Positions 24,145-35,282 of a stretch of 64,000 nucleotides of DNA are shown one piece after another. Position 1 is the first letter of the stretch; each line of letters starts with the position of its first letter. This DNA comes from Diogma glabrata (taxonomy: Eukaryota; Arthropoda; Insecta; Diptera; Cylindrotomidae), in assembly GCA_963693315.1 (NCBI GenBank), contig OY856188.1, positions 188,384,930 to 188,448,929 on the forward strand, written 5' to 3'. The notes beneath the pieces were generated by a model, which did no database searches, had not been told where the DNA came from, and was given only the letters and a program-made list of their open reading frames with translations. The position numbers and the translations under genes are program-made.

Positions 24145-24370
24145 GCTTACAATAGCTTTATATCGATCTCTAAACAAATATAACCCCAATTCTTTTAATC
24201 TAATATTGTGATCGAAATTAGAACATATTTTTGCAATTGTGAGGTTATCGAAACCGGTGATTTCAACGTCCACAACAAATTATAATTTGAATTTTTTAAG
24301 ACGGCCGATGACGAAAACGATGAAAGGTTTTCAGAAATATTTGCCGCATTACTGACCTGTATCAAATTGT
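24145..24370 (+). pseudogene. diverged fragment of the same LINE endonuclease
   Basis: The stretch translates, with breaks, to TIALYRSLNKYNPN, then VIETGDFNVHN, then ERFSEIFAA, and aligns with 21087-21295 of the complete LINE. It is clearly an older copy of the same family. Opposite the TGA of the young copy it has a sense codon (DER), supporting TGA as a recent mutation there. Confidence 0.8.
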
Positions 24371-24562
24371 AATTTGTTTTTGAGGGTACAAATATTTGAA
24401 GAATTTAATCGGTTACATATTTTAAAATAACAAGATTCAGTATATCTCAACTTTAAATTATGTTTTTTAACATTCAATTAAACGATCAGAATAATCTTTA
24501 TCGGTCAATTATGAACATAAGCTTAAATTTAGAAAGAACGAAATAGCTATTTTTGTACCAAG

Positions 24563-24666
24563 GGCGTTATGTAGGTTATTGCGCCCGGAAAGCGACGCAA
24601 TCTAGCCCGAGGGCCTCTGGCCCGAGGGGTGGATGTCGCTTGATGGGCGTAATACCTAGTAACGCC
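24563..24666. repeat. GC-rich hairpin H1
   Basis: Arms 24563-24596 and 24634-24666 are imperfect complements (about 80 percent). The centre holds two CCCGAGGG words and GGGCC-TCT-GGCCC. Strongly GC-rich against the surrounding AT-rich DNA. Confidence 0.7.
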
Positions 24667-25040
24667 AGTGGTGCAAACAAGATTTTATGCTTCACTTAAT
24701 AAGCTAAAAACTAAGAAAGAATTTAATTTACGCACAAACGAATTGTAAAACACATTTTACAACCTAGTTATCATGGCTAAAAGTTGAACTTAACGTTCGT
24801 AAAATAAAAGCCCGTTGCTATATGAAATATTAGTATATTTTTCTACTTTACCGCCCGTAAAATATTCATAAAATTAGAACAAACAAATAAATTATTGTAT
24901 GAAGTTTATAGAGACAATCATGGCATGTTTAGCAATTTTCAAAATGTCTAGCGAGCTCAAAACACTCAAAAATTGATATATTCTACAATTAAGTTGTGCA
25001 GTTGTGCGTAAAACGTTGTACATACACTCAGGCTGAAAGG

Positions 25041-25113
25041 AAGATTACGCCCTTGGTTCAATAAAAGCCCTCGCTCCGCGTCGGGCTTCAATATGAACCA
25101 CAGGCGTAATCTT
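25041..25113. repeat. GC-rich hairpin H2
   Basis: Arms 25041-25070 and 25083-25113 (AAGATTACGCC at one end and GGCGTAATCTT at the other) pair with a few mismatches around a CTCGCTCCGCGTC centre. Same architecture as H1, H3 and H4 but different arms. Confidence 0.7.
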
Positions 25114-25490
25114 CTACTTCCAGCCCTCGATATGTAAATAACTATTGTTAGTCTATATTGACTAGGGGACCCCTGTGCCTTTGCACAACATTTTTTTCAT
25201 AAATTAATAACATAAACCCTGTTTGCAACGTCTAGTTCAAGCATAGCATAAACTGAAACTGAAATGAAATTTATTAAAATAAAATTTAAAGATATTCAAA
25301 GTTTGTTTCGTTTATTTTAATCGTCGTTTAATTTTTTTGTATTCTATCCTTTCCTTTCCGTATTCTCTTCTTTCCTATGATATGGCTACGCTTTTTCGTA
25401 GCTTGTGTTATTATATATATGATATGCAAAAAAATACAAATGCAGCCTAGTATGCCAAGAAAATAACTATTATGAACTTTAAAATAAATA
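25114..25490. other. non-coding
   Basis: AT-rich, no frame or repeat recognised. Its last bases (TA at 25489-25490) are the likely 2-bp target duplication of TE-A. Confidence 0.4.
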
Positions 25491-26201
25491 CACTGAAAAA
25501 AAAGGAGGCTTGTAAAACTAACATTTTTCCAATGTTAATTGGCAAAATGTTAATTTTTAGGCATGAAATTAAAATAACATTTTCTTTAACAAAATTATAA
25601 AAATTCTTAGCATATTTGTGCATAAAATGTTACTTTTTTAAGCATTTCAAACTTTTAACAAATAAATTGTTAATTTAATATTGAAATTTTAATGTTGATC
25701 GTCCATGTCATTTCTACCTTTTCTATTTAAAAAAAAATTTGTCGAATTTTGAACATGATGTATCCTGTGTACGAAATAACAGTAGACTAAATTAACCCAA
25801 AACTGCCTGCTATTTTGAAAATATATTATTAATATTCGCAAGTCTTATTTTTTTAAATATAAAAATATACGGATTTTGTATAATTATTTATTAAATGGTA
25901 TACGTTTTTACGGATTTGTTTTACTTTTTCCAAAAAATTGATAATAGCTGGAAATTGAAATATTTATGTTCGTAGTGGGTTAAGTAATTAACATTGTAAA
26001 GGTTAAATTTATGCTGAAAAATGTTAAAAAATGTTCAAACAAAATCACATGATAGCAAATGAATCCTCAGATTGTGTAGAGTGTTTGAACAATTAACATG
26101 CGTTATAATTCTTTTTAAAAACAAATAATTTTGTGTATTTAAGTAGTTTATATAGTGTTTCATGTGCGTATAAGTGCTCAATTTCTAAAATATAGGTGAA
26201 A

Positions 26202-28405
26202 ATGGCAGAAAATGGTTTTGTGAATGCCATTAGAGTGTTGGATAATGAGTACAGTTATGAAGATGTATATTACGAGCCAAGGAACGATGCGGCTATTACA
26301 TCAAATGTGGCTTTTTCTACACAAACAACCACGGAGGGAGTGGTTTTAAATTTAGATACTTTTCATGAATCAAATGAAACTACTGTAAGCGTTTCACATG
26401 ACCAATTCGCTCTTTATGATTTGATTAAATCTTGGAAATTTGATGATGAAGTATATAATACTTTACAAGGTAAGCAAAATTATATTTATCGGGTATTTAT
26501 CGCTCATAAATTAAACGTTTTAATTAACAGTAAAGTTGTATTGTATAGAGTTGTTTAATGTGCTATTGGTTAATTTTCAGAACACAAAGTTACATACGAG
26601 AAACTGCGCTATTTAAATAAAGAAGATCTATGTGACCTGTTTCCTCATGTGGGGATTAGAATTGAATTTAGGGAGAAGTTATTCGCTTGGAAAAGCAAAA
26701 TAGTACTATTTTTTTGATTGCAAAATTTTCTTTATTCTATTTTTTTATAAATTTTTTTAATTTAGGATTCTGAATTAGATACCATTTCCGTTGATTCTAA
26801 AACTTCAAATTGGATGAGTTCTTATAATAAGTCTTGTACTTACAGTCGAAATAAAGCTCATGAACATCATAAGGTGATCGAAAACACTATCTTTAATTTT
26901 TTTATATTAATAAGGTTTATTTCAGCATGTCAGGGATATATTAACAAGTAACAAAGATGGGCAATCGATTTTAAATTTTTACAAGAAAAATTCCAGTTTA
27001 ACAGAAACTTACCGCAAGGAACTTGTGAATCTTATTATAAAAGAATATTATGATTCAGAAATGAACTTTACTTTTATCCCTGCACCGAATGAAATGATAA
27101 AAATTGTTGAACAGATCCTAGAAGTATTCCCCACTGAAGATAAGGTAATTGGATTATTTAATGATTTTTTTTATTTTTATGTCCTCATTTTCGTGTGCAG
27201 TTAAATAATTTTATACTTCTAATAGGATATATATTATATTCCACAAAAAGAAGCTAATAGTCCTAATCCCAAAGGAAAACTTATTAATAGATTCAGAAAT
27301 ATAAAGCGAAATGAAAATGGACAATCTAGTGGACCGATAAAAAAGATTTGCCGTCCATCAACATCATTTGATAACGTCGACAGCAAATTTAATAACACAC
27401 CATCAGAAATAGAGAATTTTGTACATAGTATAGAGGTAGCTTCTATTCAGCGAGAAATGAAACTGACGAAAGCTTTTAATTCAAGCAAAGCTTTAGACGA
27501 TTGGGACAAAACCTTTTCTGCTAGGCAACTTTTCATCAAAAATCCAATCAACACAGTTGAAAGAGTCTTTGAAGAATGGTCATATCTTATTTCGGCAGAT
27601 AGTTCAAATTTTGTATGTAAATGTTTTACCGATTTCATAATAACTTAAAAATTTCATACAAAATTTTTTGTTCCTTTCAGATTGATTTTGATTTTCAGAA
27701 AATGTTTCCTGGAAAGAAACTTAATCTTTTTGATAAATGGGAAGAGTTTTTATCAAAAATTCTTTCTTATTACGATAAAGGCACAATCAAGGATAAATCT
27801 TGTATTGAAATCTATGAGAAAATGAAGCAAAATGATGTTAACAACGGTAAATATTACCTTTAGTTGAAATTCAAAATATAAAAAAACATTTTTTCACAGA
27901 TTCTAAGGAATACATTCTAGCAAGATTGCTTCATTCCATTTTAAAACCAGTTTCAAGAGTTTCAATAAAAACTCAAAATGATGCAAATTTAAGTTCAGCA
28001 TCAAAATCGAGAAAGAACTTTTACCACCCTTCAATCAAAGATGGCCAAGAATCGTTTGCCGTTCATTTACGAACAATAAACGATCTCGAGAGGGTTCGGG
28101 ATGATTTAATGGATAAATGTTTATCAAAAAATTTGCGTATGCAACCATATATTATAGTAGTTGGAACCGATGAATTTTCATTGGAAGAATTTTATATTAA
28201 CATTGATGCAACAACTTTAAAATTTAGAAGCTTTGTTCATGCTTTAGATACATGCTTCAAATCATTTTTTGTTCTAAATTTACAATATCCGATAGAAAGT
28301 GAACTAGTTTGGCTATTTATACAAAAATATTTTTATGAAATATCTCTGAGCAGTGACAAAAAAAGTCCAGCTCTTTCTGGACTAATTAAGAATTTAAAAA
28401 GTTAA
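26202..28405 (+). CDS. SAM-domain (SAMD3-like) protein of TE-A, seven exons, intact
   Basis: The exons I can join with GT-AG borders are 26202-26469, 26581-26702, 26766-26873, 26926-27144, 27226-27612, 27681-27846 and 27900-28405. Together they make 1776 nt with no stop, coding 591 aa. I start at ATG 26202 (MAENGFVNAIRV). Residues about 70-130, across exons 1-2, look like a SAM domain: FALYDLIKSWKFDDEVYN, HKVTYEKLRYL, EDLCDLFP, GIR, FREKLFAW. The C-terminal region has ATTLKFRSFVHALDTCFKSF followed by a WLFIQKYFYEI motif, which I associate with many unnamed animal proteins labelled SAMD3-like. SAM domains usually oligomerise or bind partners; catalytic function is unknown. Splice sites and frame are all intact among otherwise broken genes, so it may be expressed. 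Confidence 0.8.
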
Positions 28406-28409
28406 AATT

Positions 28410-29285
28410 ATGCTAAAATGTTTTAGATGTAAAATTTTTTTTGTAGATTTAGCCAAACTGTGTTCTCATTTTAAATTATTTCATGGATATAAGTTAAATA
28501 GTATGTACAGATGTGTTCAAAATCAGTGTTTGCAATCATTTTCAAATTTATCTTCTTTTAAAAAGCACATTAAGTGTAAACATCTTAACCATTTTGGTGG
28601 TTCAAATAACTTTAAACAAACTCCTAGACAAAATATGACAAATTTTGAGGTTTTAGAATCAAACTCTATGAATCTAAATAAGTCAAATAGTGATGGTATT
28701 GAAAATTCACTAAATAATAGCTCTAATATTGTAAAAGTGTCTAGCACAAACATATTAAACTTTAGTAATAAGCTTCACAAAAATAGTAATTTCAATAGAA
28801 AAGACATTCAAACCATACAACAGGATATTCAAGATTTAATATTAGCACCTCTGATTCTCAATTTAAAACAGCTTATATCGGAGTCCGCTGAAAATTATAC
28901 TCAAATTGAGAAACTACTAAAAGTTTATTCAGACGCATTTCAAGATATTAATAGCGACTACAAGTATTTAAACTGCTTGTTAACAAACGAATTTTTCGTA
29001 TATCCTAAAAAGTTCAACATAAATAATGAGATTACTGAAGTTATACTCCAAGGAAAGCCTACTTTGGATTCAAGTAATGTTAACGGTTGTATTATGCCTA
29101 TTTCATTTCAAATAAAAAAGTTTTTTGAGCTACCAGATATTTTAAGAGTTACTTTACAAAACACAATTATTCATTTGAAAAACAATGATAATATTACACA
29201 TTACGTAAACGGCAGTGTTTTTAAAGAACAAATTAAAATGTTTCCCAATAAAATAGTTTTTGTTACTTTTAGTTTATTTAGGTAA
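28410..29285 (+). CDS. C2H2-type zinc-finger ORF of TE-A, probably truncated
   Basis: The ATG lies 4 nt after the stop of the SAM-domain gene. The N-terminus has two zinc-finger-like units: CFRCKIFFVDLAKLCSHFK followed by LFH, and CVQNQCLQSFSNLSSFKKH followed by KCKH. A serine/asparagine-rich linker and a helical segment follow (about residues 130-200). The end reads ITHYVNGSVFKEQIKMFPN and then TAA. In similar unnamed animal proteins I recall a much longer C-terminal half after this point, so the ORF is probably cut by later rearrangement; the piece at 30914 may be its terminus. A DNA-binding role is inferred only from the fingers. Confidence 0.65.
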   Translation: MLKCFRCKIFFVDLAKLCSHFKLFHGYKLNSMYRCVQNQCLQSFSNLSSFKKHIKCKHLNHFGGSNNFKQTPRQNMTNFEVLESNSMNLNKSNSDGIENSLNNSSNIVKVSSTNILNFSNKLHKNSNFNRKDIQTIQQDIQDLILAPLILNLKQLISESAENYTQIEKLLKVYSDAFQDINSDYKYLNCLLTNEFFVYPKKFNINNEITEVILQGKPTLDSSNVNGCIMPISFQIKKFFELPDILRVTLQNTIIHLKNNDNITHYVNGSVFKEQIKMFPNKIVFVTFSLFR

Positions 29286-30913
29286 CAAAAAAGTAAATTT
29301 TATTCTTCAAACATGGCGATCTCAAAAAGTACCTTTTAGTTTTCTTTCATGTTTTTTATATTTTACAGATTTGTTATTTACTTTAAACATACTAAACCTA
29401 TAAGGACAATTGTTATTTTTTGTTTTTGAGAAAAACACATTTGAATATAGGTTGATTTTTTTTGTACTTTGTGCCATACACTAAACCCAAGTTTACTGAT
29501 TCTATTAAACTTATTTTGGGTTTAGAACGTACTAAATGAGGTTTAAAGAAGGTACTAAATAAGCTTTTTTTGGGTTTTCTGAAGGTTTAATATTTTACCC
29601 AAAACATACTCAAATTACAGACAGACGTTTTGTTCGACGATAAAAACCAATTCGAATATTTGTTAGCAAAAATATGCCAGTTGCAGATTTTGCTGAAATT
29701 TATCAAATAGATAGTGAATTTTCCTTTCAATTACAATAAAAAATTCATATTAAATTAAAATATATCATATATTAATTATCATATATTATAAACTAAAATA
29801 AGCATTAAATATTTTAGAAAAATGAAAATTCTGCCAATCCCACGTACTTTCGAAATCAAATTGCTCAAGAACGGCTTTACCAATTTTATCAAACTTTTTT
29901 TTTTTTTTGTAGGTGATTAGTAAATCGTTTGAAAAAAAAAATAATTAATTGTTTTTGTAATTAATTTTTAAATTAAAATATTGAAAAACTTTTTTAAAGT
30001 TGGCGCTTGGGTTGAAGATCAATTGAAATTTAATTTATTTTTTTTTGTAAAAACAGTTCTATCCTTACTCTAAAATATTACAAATTTACAAAGAGGCTAA
30101 TATTCGTGTTCTTGAGATATTTAATTTTTAAGATTTTTAGTACGACTGAAATTCTAATTTTTGATTATTTCTTCGAACAATTTTTATCAAGTTCGAAAAC
30201 GAAAGCATCTAATTATTCATAAATGTATTTTCGAATGATCGTTGTTTACGTAATAATAAAAAAAATAATATGATTTTATTAATTAGTAACGATTATTCAA
30301 CGATAAATATGCAAATTACCACGAAAAAAGCAATTTTTTCGGTTTTTTCAATTTTCTCGCCTTTTTGTCCATAGATTTATACTTTTTTTACCATTTATCA
30401 AAAATAGACGTAAGAACGAGTAAATGAGTCAAAACTGAACTCTTTAGGAGGCGTAGTTTTAAGAGGAATCGCAGTTAAAAATTTGTTTTTTTTTTCAAAA
30501 AAATTAATTTTAACAACAACATCTAAATATTTCCCTCCGAAAAAATTGCTGCCTTTTTCCAATAAATGGAGGTATCTTTTTCCAAAATTTGAACTTCATA
30601 AAATTTTTTTTGTAAAAGAAAACAAGAAAAAAGAAAAAAATCGGTTTTTCGCATTTTTTTCGAAAAATGTTGAGGTGAGGGTAAAAATGGTCCGTACAAA
30701 AAGTGTAGATCTTTTTATTCCCTACAACTTTTACATATAACTCTTTTTGATAGGATGCACGGTTTAGCCAGAAATCACGAAAAACCTTTTTCAACCCCTA
30801 AAAACCCTCCCCATTCTCCCCCGGATAGCAGCTGCTGGTTCGATTTATGTTTCCCTCTTTTACAATATCGTGTTCTACAATATCCCGCTGTCAGTTTGCT
30901 GTAACGAATTTTT
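29286..30913. other. non-coding interior of TE-A, probable insertion
   Basis: No convincing frame. The complement of 30640-30780 resembles 39670-39820 (shared words such as GCATCCTATC, AAAAGTTGTAG and AAATGCGAAAAA), so a dispersed repeat has inserted here between the two coding parts of TE-A. Its ends were not located. Confidence 0.5.
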
Positions 30914-31111
30914 TTGTTGTTAAAAAACTATTTTTCCTGGCCTAGTTATTCTATTGAAATTATTAAATATTTAAGTCATTATCAATCCTACTTAGTAGGA
31001 AATAGAAATCAAAATATAGTATTTTTAAATATTGACAAATTTGCAGGACCTCCAGTCCATATATATTATTTACCAAATGGAATGAAACTTATTAGACTGA
31101 AATATTTTTAA
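30914..31111 (+). pseudogene. terminal coding piece of TE-A
   Basis: A 65-codon frame (NYFSWPSYSIEIIKYLSHYQ ... VFLNIDKFAGPPVHIYYLPN ... LKYF) ends in TAA 570 bp before the TE-A right end. Position and composition suggest the last exon of the zinc-finger gene, stranded by the insertion upstream. I cannot prove the link. Confidence 0.4.
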
Positions 31112-31682
31112 GCCTTATATAGTTACATATTTTAAAATGTTTATTTTATAGAATTTTGAACTAATGTATTATTCTATTTTCTGTTATATCTTCTATTATA
31201 TTAAATAAATAAAATTAAAAAAATCATAAAAAAAGTATTTCATTTTTGGCCAAAATTGTTCCAATTAAGAAAAATAATGAAAATAAATAAATAACATTTT
31301 ATTTTGTTAATTCTACTTTTTTAACTTAATAAAACATCATTTTTTAATGTTGTTTCAAATACTATATATTAGCAAATTTATCATTTTAATGGTTATTAAC
31401 ATTTTTTATTCACAAATCAATATTTGTTTCAAAGTATTCGTTGTTAATTTAACACTTTTAATACACAAAATCAACATTTTATAAATGTTGAATGATTCAT
31501 GACGTTTTCGTTCTTAATTAAATATTGTATAATATCAATTTAACAATAAAAATGTTAAAAAAAATCTGTAATCATGGTTATTAGAATTCAACATTAAAAC
31601 TTGACAATTTTTACATTTTTTGGTGTCGGACGAAAATTAATATCCTAAAATGTCGTTTTTACACACCTTATTTTTTTGAGTG

Positions 31683-31919
31683 TACTTGTTGTTTGTACGT
31701 TGGTGTAAACATGTAAACAAATTCTCCTAAATTTTGTAGCGTATGACAAAAACATTGTATGACGTTTGAAATAATTTGATAGTTTTGGAAAACTAGATGA
31801 ACATTTAATAACTAAAATGTTGTTAAACATTTTTAAACAAATGTAAAAATCTTTTACTAGCTTAAATTGAATAAGAATTATTTACATTTTGTAGACAAAC
31901 CCACAGTAAATAGTTATTT
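31683..31919. other. non-coding flank of TE-A
   Basis: AT-rich, nothing recognised. Confidence 0.4.
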
Positions 31920-32034
31920 GTTTAACTAGGCAGCAAAGTAGTAGATTGACTGCCGCGGCTGATAGTTCATAGCCGAGCGAGCGAGGCTAGGAATTCAGCC
32001 AAGGCAATCAATCTACCTTGCTGCCGAGTTGAAC
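31920..32034. repeat. GC-rich hairpin H3
   Basis: Arms 31920-31965 and 31990-32034 pair (TTAACTAGGCAGCAAAGTAG against the complement of CTACCTTGCTGCCGAGTTGA) around an AGCCGAGCGAGCGAGGCT centre. The word AGGCAGCAAAGTA recurs in the palindrome at 32190-32230. Confidence 0.7.
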
Positions 32035-32189
32035 ATATAATTTTTTCTCCGATTAATTACAATGATATGTAATTTAATAATTATTACTTTAAAAATAAAG
32101 CAAAATTTTAAAAATGAAAAAAAAAATCGATTTAAAAATTTTTTTTTTAATCGCAATATCTGTTTATTTCTATGAAGTCTAATTATTTT

Positions 32190-32230
32190 GCTGCCTAGGC
32201 AGCAAAGTACTTGCTTTGCTGCCTAGGCAG
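32190..32230. repeat. 40-bp palindrome
   Basis: CTGCCTAGGCAG, itself a palindrome, occurs at both ends, and the whole stretch is nearly self-complementary. Related in sequence to H3. Confidence 0.65.
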
Positions 32231-32558
32231 GAGAAGTGCCACTTTGCTGACTGAAATAAGTCTGCAAAATTTATATTTGCTGTCTATCTGAGAAAAAATA
32301 ATTTTATTTAGTTTTTTAGGCGATATGAATTCATAATTCCCTCTCATAACGCCCCGGTTTTTATTAATGTGTTTATATATAGCGTATCCTAGATATTATA
32401 CCAACTTTATATCATTGAGAAGCATAAAAATATAAATAAATGAATCAAGGTAAATATAAATTTATAATCTTAAGCTTACAGTTACAGGTTTTTATGCTAT
32501 TACGTCCGGTGATTAATTGACTTATCCATTATCGCAATAATCAGAGTATATTGCTGAA

Positions 32559-32662
32559 ATTAAAAACAGTGCAAAAAACACCTGTTGTATGGTGGACTCC
32601 CACACCCAACATTAAAAACAGTGCAAAAAACACCTGTTGTATGGTGGACTCCCACACCTTCG
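32559..32662. repeat. 52-bp direct tandem repeat
   Basis: A unit containing AACACCTGTTGTATGGTGGA occurs twice, 52 bp apart (32559 and 32611). Confidence 0.85.
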
Positions 32663-32792
32663 TCCAATGTACCTCAAAAGCTAATGAAATCTTTCCCATT
32701 TTGATTGAAACCTTTTACCAACCTTTCATGGAAATTTGAAACTGTTGGTATACAGAAATATTGGAAACTGACCTAAAACCTTAAATACCATG

Positions 32793-33784
32793 TCTCAATA
32801 TTGATTGAAAGCCAGTATTAGAAGTTATTAAAGATTCAAACTAACAGGTGTTAGAGGAGACCCTTCGCCATTTTGGCCAATTTTGAAATAATTCCAGATC
32901 TTTTATTTTCGAGTTAACCTGGATTACATTCCAAAGCTTCATCAAGATCCTATTCTAACGCGTGTTTCATCACTTGTTGCAAAATGTACTATTGAATGTT
33001 ATGTTGTAATTTTCTAATTAAATAATTTACAACAAATATTGTATATATTTATACTATCGTAGAAAAAATTGCATTTCCTACGTGCGATAAAAACATTTTT
33101 CAAAAAACGGTGTTTTTCGGCAAACAACTGTAAAGTTTAACTTTACTGCCGCTATGGAGTTAGTTAAAGTCTTGCTTTTTTGCCTGCGGCTGCCATTTTA
33201 ATTTTATATTACGCAGCTGTAAAGTAGCATTTGTCATTTGTTATTTTGTTATGTTTTATGTTAAACACAATGGATTTTCTAAACGTTATAATTTTATTCG
33301 TTCCAGATTTGACAAGAGAAATATTTCTCTTATTACTTTTTTTTTTCCTTTCTACTTATAACACTGTTAATTTTAACTCGCCTATATCACTGCTAAATTT
33401 TATACTTTTTCTATCGCTGACAAACTTATACTTACTTATCCTCTAGCGACACCTCTTATAATAGCCTCGATATCTCGACAATATTCTAGACAGAACTCAC
33501 CCTTTTTTTTCCTTCCTTTATCAACATAAACATAATAAGACGATCTTCAAATATTCACACCCGGTGTGAAATATACTCTTTTTAATTTGATTTATACCTA
33601 TTCTCTAATAGATTTACTTTAATTTACGTTTACTTTGGCTACGTTGATATGGTTTTATTGATTTTTATATTTCTTTTGTAGAACTATTTTTTCTAACGAG
33701 TATTTTCTCGAAAGATGTTCTATTGTGTTGTGTTCTATCATCTTCCATAATCATCACAATATTTTGAATTATTGTATGTTAGTT
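32793..33784. repeat. 1-kb direct repeat A, first copy
   Basis: Matches 34041-35031 at offset 1248, almost without difference (one C/T seen near 33559/34807). No gene inside; a 71-codon frame present in both copies looks like chance. The complement of X' (33785-34037) follows directly. Confidence 0.92.
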
Positions 33785-34037
33785 AATTGATATTCATTTT
33801 TATCGGCGTATCCAAAGTTCATGGTAGATTCCCATTTTAAAGCCCATTCGAAAAGTTTTTTTGGTGTATCAATAATATTATCTTCGCTCGCCATACTATA
33901 ACGGTGTGCAGCACGCTTCAGTGTACCACCAATTCCATCACAAGGTCCCTTTCCATGGCTGGTAGCATGAAAATGCCATTCAGCGTCAACCTTAAAGTCT
34001 TCTTTATGGTGGCATAAGTTAATTAGTTAATTAACTC
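33785..34037 (-). repeat. partial third copy of the palindrome arm end (X')
   Basis: Matches 36405-36655. On the minus strand it carries the start of the ORF described at 36251-36649 (motif HATSHGKGPCDGIGGTLKR) and is cut at 33785. The A-X' block looks like the A'-palindrome block with about 1.37 kb deleted between them. Confidence 0.88.
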
Positions 34038-34040
34038 AAG

Positions 34041-35031
34041 TCTCAATATTGATTGAAAGCCAGTATTAGAAGTTATTAAAGATTCAAACTAACAGGTGTT
34101 AGAGGAGACCCTTCGCCATTTTGGCCAATTTTGAAATAATTCCAGATCTTTTATTTTCGAGTTAACCTGGATTACATTCCAAAGCTTCATCAAGATCCTA
34201 TTCTAACGCGTGTTTCATCACTTGTTGCAAAATGTACTATTGAATGTTATGTTGTAATTTTCTAATTAAATAATTTACAACAAATATTGTATATATTTAT
34301 ACTATCGTAGAAAAAATTGCATTTCCTACGTGCGATAAAAACATTTTTCAAAAAACGGTGTTTTTCGGCAAACAACTGTAAAGTTTAACTTTACTGCCGC
34401 TATGGAGTTAGTTAAAGTCTTGCTTTTTTGCCTGCGGCTGCCATTTTAATTTTATATTACGCAGCTGTAAAGTAGCATTTGTCATTTGTTATTTTGTTAT
34501 GTTTTATGTTAAACACAATGGATTTTCTAAACGTTATAATTTTATTCGTTCCAGATTTGACAAGAGAAATATTTCTCTTATTACTTTTTTTTTTCCTTTC
34601 TACTTATAACACTGTTAATTTTAACTCGCCTATATCACTGCTAAATTTTATACTTTTTCTATCGCTGACAAACTTATACTTACTTATCCTCTAGCGACAC
34701 CTCTTATAATAGCCTCGATATCTCGACAATATTCTAGACAGAACTCACCCTTTTTTTTCCTTCCTTTATCAACATAAACATAATAAGACGATCTTCAAAT
34801 ATTCATACCCGGTGTGAAATATACTCTTTTTAATTTGATTTATACCTATTCTCTAATAGATTTACTTTAATTTACGTTTACTTTGGCTACGTTGATATGG
34901 TTTTATTGATTTTTATATTTCTTTTGTAGAACTATTTTTTCTAACGAGTATTTTCTCGAAAGATGTTCTATTGTGTTGTGTTCTATCATCTTCCATAATC
35001 ATCACAATATTTTGAATTATTGTATGTTAGT
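34041..35031. repeat. 1-kb direct repeat A', second copy
   Basis: See 32793-33784. It continues into the region that becomes the left palindrome arm. Confidence 0.92.
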
Positions 35032-35282
35032 ATGACAACAAAACATAACAAATAGTTTCATTGGATAATGATATTTTGAATTATTGTATAGCTAACAAAA
35101 AGGCCAACAAAATAACAATTATTTCAACTGGATTATGAAATTTTGAGAAGGCTGCTTTGATAAAAAAAATTTATTCATACAAATTTTTTAATGTTTTTTT
35201 CTCTTTTCGGAAGTAATTATGACGATAAAAATTCACATGAGCAATTTCACGCAAGTTCAGCAAATTTTTGGGAAATTTTGAC

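Larger units (their letters stand above)
25491..31682 (+). mobile_element. TE-A: TIR element with SAM-domain and C2H2 genes
   Basis: The left end, CACTGAAAAAAAAGG..., and the complement of the right end, CACTCAAAAAAATAAGG..., align over about 50 bp (25491-25540 and 31633-31682), including TTGTAAAA/GTGTAAAAA and ACATTTT. TA flanks both ends (25489-25490, 31683-31684). Subterminal regions on both sides are full of AATGTTAA/TTAACATT words, possible protein-binding sites. Inside are a seven-exon gene, a zinc-finger ORF 4 nt behind it, and a separated terminal coding piece. I do not recognise a DDE, HUH or tyrosine-recombinase enzyme, so the superfamily is open. Confidence 0.8.

Noticed and set aside
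24563..24666. GC-rich hairpins as bacterial contamination or rho-independent terminators
   Set aside because: They are isolated within AT-rich transposon DNA, have no adjacent bacterial genes and lack a terminal T run.
30483..30794. Overlapping 85- and 94-codon frames in TE-A interior
   Set aside because: Low-complexity K/F-rich frames on both strands of a dispersed repeat; no motif.
33231..34694. Identical 71-codon hydrophobic frames in both 1-kb repeats (33231-33446, 34479-34694)
   Set aside because: They are identical only because the DNA is duplicated; T-rich sequence with no motif.
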